From positions 1,277,669 through 1,341,668 of the forward strand of contig JABACO010000003.1 in the NCBI GenBank assembly GCA_013339895.1: a stretch of 64,000 nt of DNA, in the 5' to 3' direction. The position numbers and the translations under genes were made by a program. Source of the stretch: Ephydatia muelleri. Lineage: Eukaryota > Porifera > Demospongiae > Spongillida > Spongillidae. The notes below the pieces were generated by a model. The model was not told where the DNA came from. It ran no database searches and was given only the letters and a program-made list of their open reading frames with translations. Shown here in pieces: positions 62,620 through 64,000 of this stretch (its first letter is position 1; each line of letters begins with the position of its first letter).

Positions 62620-62997
62620 ATGACGTACTTTAGTTGTGTTGCAGTTTGTGCCAGTAGAAGAGAAGTTCTATTCCCTCGACGTATAGTTAAATGCGAATCG
62701 GAGGAGACGTTCGGAAACCTATTTGATCGCATTATGGCAGTGTCACGATCGACTGTGACTGTAGTGAAGACAGAAATTTGTGTCTCAGATCTTTCTATAG
62801 GCCTACATCCAGTTCACATTCTAGACTTGGACACACCAATCAATGTTTGTCAGCAATTTGGATGCTATAATGTACGTTTCAGCGTACTGAACGATCAGAA
62901 TGCCGCCTGCTCGAGAACAGAAGAAACTAGTCTTCCAGACGCGCACGCCTTGACCAATAGTGCAGATATTGTTCTTCAAAGCCCTCAGCTTCCTTGA
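62620..62997 (+). CDS. Hypothetical protein, 125 aa
   Basis: An intact frame starting MTYFSCVAVCASRREVLF with no recognised domain. Codon content looks non-repetitive. It lies about 350 bp upstream of the uncharacterised ORF at 63.3 kb on the same strand, and such short leaders may belong to that element family. Confidence 0.4.
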   Translation: MTYFSCVAVCASRREVLFPRRIVKCESEETFGNLFDRIMAVSRSTVTVVKTEICVSDLSIGLHPVHILDLDTPINVCQQFGCYNVRFSVLNDQNAACSRTEETSLPDAHALTNSADIVLQSPQLP

Positions 62998-63329
62998 TCA
63001 GCGTTTGTACAATAATATTTTAGGTTAGTTGTATGACTTGTATATACGTGTAGTTGAATTAGAACATCTGTTAATATCTGCAGAGTACAATGAAAGTTGG
63101 CTGGAAACCATCCTAGCGTAAGTACAATTGGTGTGAGGTTAATGACAAAACTCTCAAAATGTTTGTGGAAACCCACATTATGACAAGCTAGTTTCCCGAG
63201 GGGTTCACATACCAGAAAGATTTGCAAGGTTTCGTGGTTTTAATGATTTAGCGAAAAGTTACACAACTTATTTCATCTGTTTTAAATGATCACATTTAAG
63301 AACTGAGTGGTTTAATCATGCAGCCATGC

Positions 63330-64000
63330 AGTGGCTAAGGCTATTTTAGAAATGGATGATCCAGAAATTATATTAGACTTTCGTCATTCTAATGGACATC
63401 CCCAGCCTACATTTTGGAAAGAAGTTCAATGTTATTTTGATGAAATCACACTTCCTAGATGAAAGGAGACATGGCAACAATTTGCATATGCCTTGACATG
63501 TGTATCAGTAGATGATAAAGCTGTAGTCCCTGTAGGTGGACCTGATTGTTTTATTTCGACTGGTGTTCGTGGCCACAATCGCTCTCTTGTGCCTCTAAAT
63601 GGCCATCAGTTGCAAGCACTGGACCATGATTTTCATCTCTTTGGTATTGTGCCTTCAGTGGCATTTTTCATTGATGTACCTGACAATGCATCCAATTCGT
63701 TCTTTAGAGGTGCCACTTTTGTGACAAATAAAGACAAGGTTACTCAATCTTCAAGTGCACTGAGTCATTCTGCTGAAATGAACAGCCTAATTCGTTTGAA
63801 TGATGGTGGGGTAGCATCTAAACCAATCCTAGTTATCGTTAGTGATGGTGGACCTGATCATCGATTTTGGTTCTGTCCAGGTAGCCAGTCTTAGTCTTTT
63901 TTGCTCCTTAGACCTTGATATGCTTGTATGTGTTAGATCGTATCCATACCAATCATGGACAAATGTAGCTGAGCGAATCATGTCAACCTTTAACTTGGCT
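63330..64000 (+). mobile_element. Uncharacterised multicopy-type ORF, broken, runs off the window
   Basis: The frame shows MDDPEIILDFRHSNGHPQ, VSVDDKAVVPVGGPDC, STGVRGHNRSLVPL, ALDHDFHLFGIVPSVAFF and VIVSDGGPDHR, then a stretch resembling LDLDMLVCVRSYPYQSW and VAERIMSTFNLA up to the window end. I recall this ORF type as multicopy and unnamed in sponges and some cnidarians. The spaced acidic residues (SVDDKA, SDGGPDH) hint at an RNase-H-like nuclease, which is inference. The copy is broken and shortened. Confidence 0.55.

Overview
The window is animal nuclear DNA. Its genes are split by short GT-AG introns, and it is rich in microsatellites, LTR-element fossils, hAT relics and one LINE. It also holds a cluster of death-domain genes with ZU5 and RING modules. 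The compact AT-rich introns, the wealth of death-domain genes and several familiar multicopy ORFs (RT-linked tails, OTU plus integrase relics) suggest a demosponge similar to Amphimedon. That assignment is inference from recalled families; no database was searched.

Left part (1-23 kb): three intact multi-exon paralogues encode four-TM proteins that look like the LRRC8/pannexin large-pore channel fold joined to an unrecognised C-terminal domain. They are gene 1 (minus, 4.6-6.9 kb), gene 2 (minus, 7.5-10.9 kb) and gene 3 (plus, 18.5-22.8 kb). I rebuilt all three by splice phase; they give 572, 663 and 846 aa. Two decayed relatives lie between them, at 7.05-7.25 kb (plus) and about 12.1-12.9 kb (minus). 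A near-perfect 118-bp palindrome (11.1 kb) and a large inverted repeat with opposed CA/GT microsatellites (13.2-18.1 kb) separate genes 2 and 3.

Middle (23-34 kb): mobile and repetitive debris. It contains a hairpin MITE, a hAT-type relic between inverted arms, a Pro-Asp-Ala-His-coding minisatellite, a Ty3/Gypsy relic, a roughly 60-bp tandem array, a TIR element with an internal 24-bp repeat, and an integrase plus OTU-like relic. There is also one poorly resolved small gene candidate on the minus strand (29.0-30.2 kb).

Right part (34-59.5 kb): a minus-strand cluster of death-domain genes. Gene E (59.4-55.6 kb) is complete: death, Pro-rich repeat, death, linker, RING-H2. Genes D and C end in near-identical linker and RING exons and carry death-domain exons. 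Gene B carries death, ZU5 and death. Almost all module exons are symmetric phase 1-1, so they can be duplicated or skipped without shifting frame. A death-domain exon has been amplified four-fold with a 31-bp satellite, and a 5'-truncated LINE sits in one copy of a tandem duplication whose twin preserves the empty site. A nearly full-length but broken Ty3/Gypsy element (49.2-54.1 kb) separates D from E. The right edge (60.6-64 kb) holds hAT remnants and an uncharacterised multicopy-type ORF that runs off the window.
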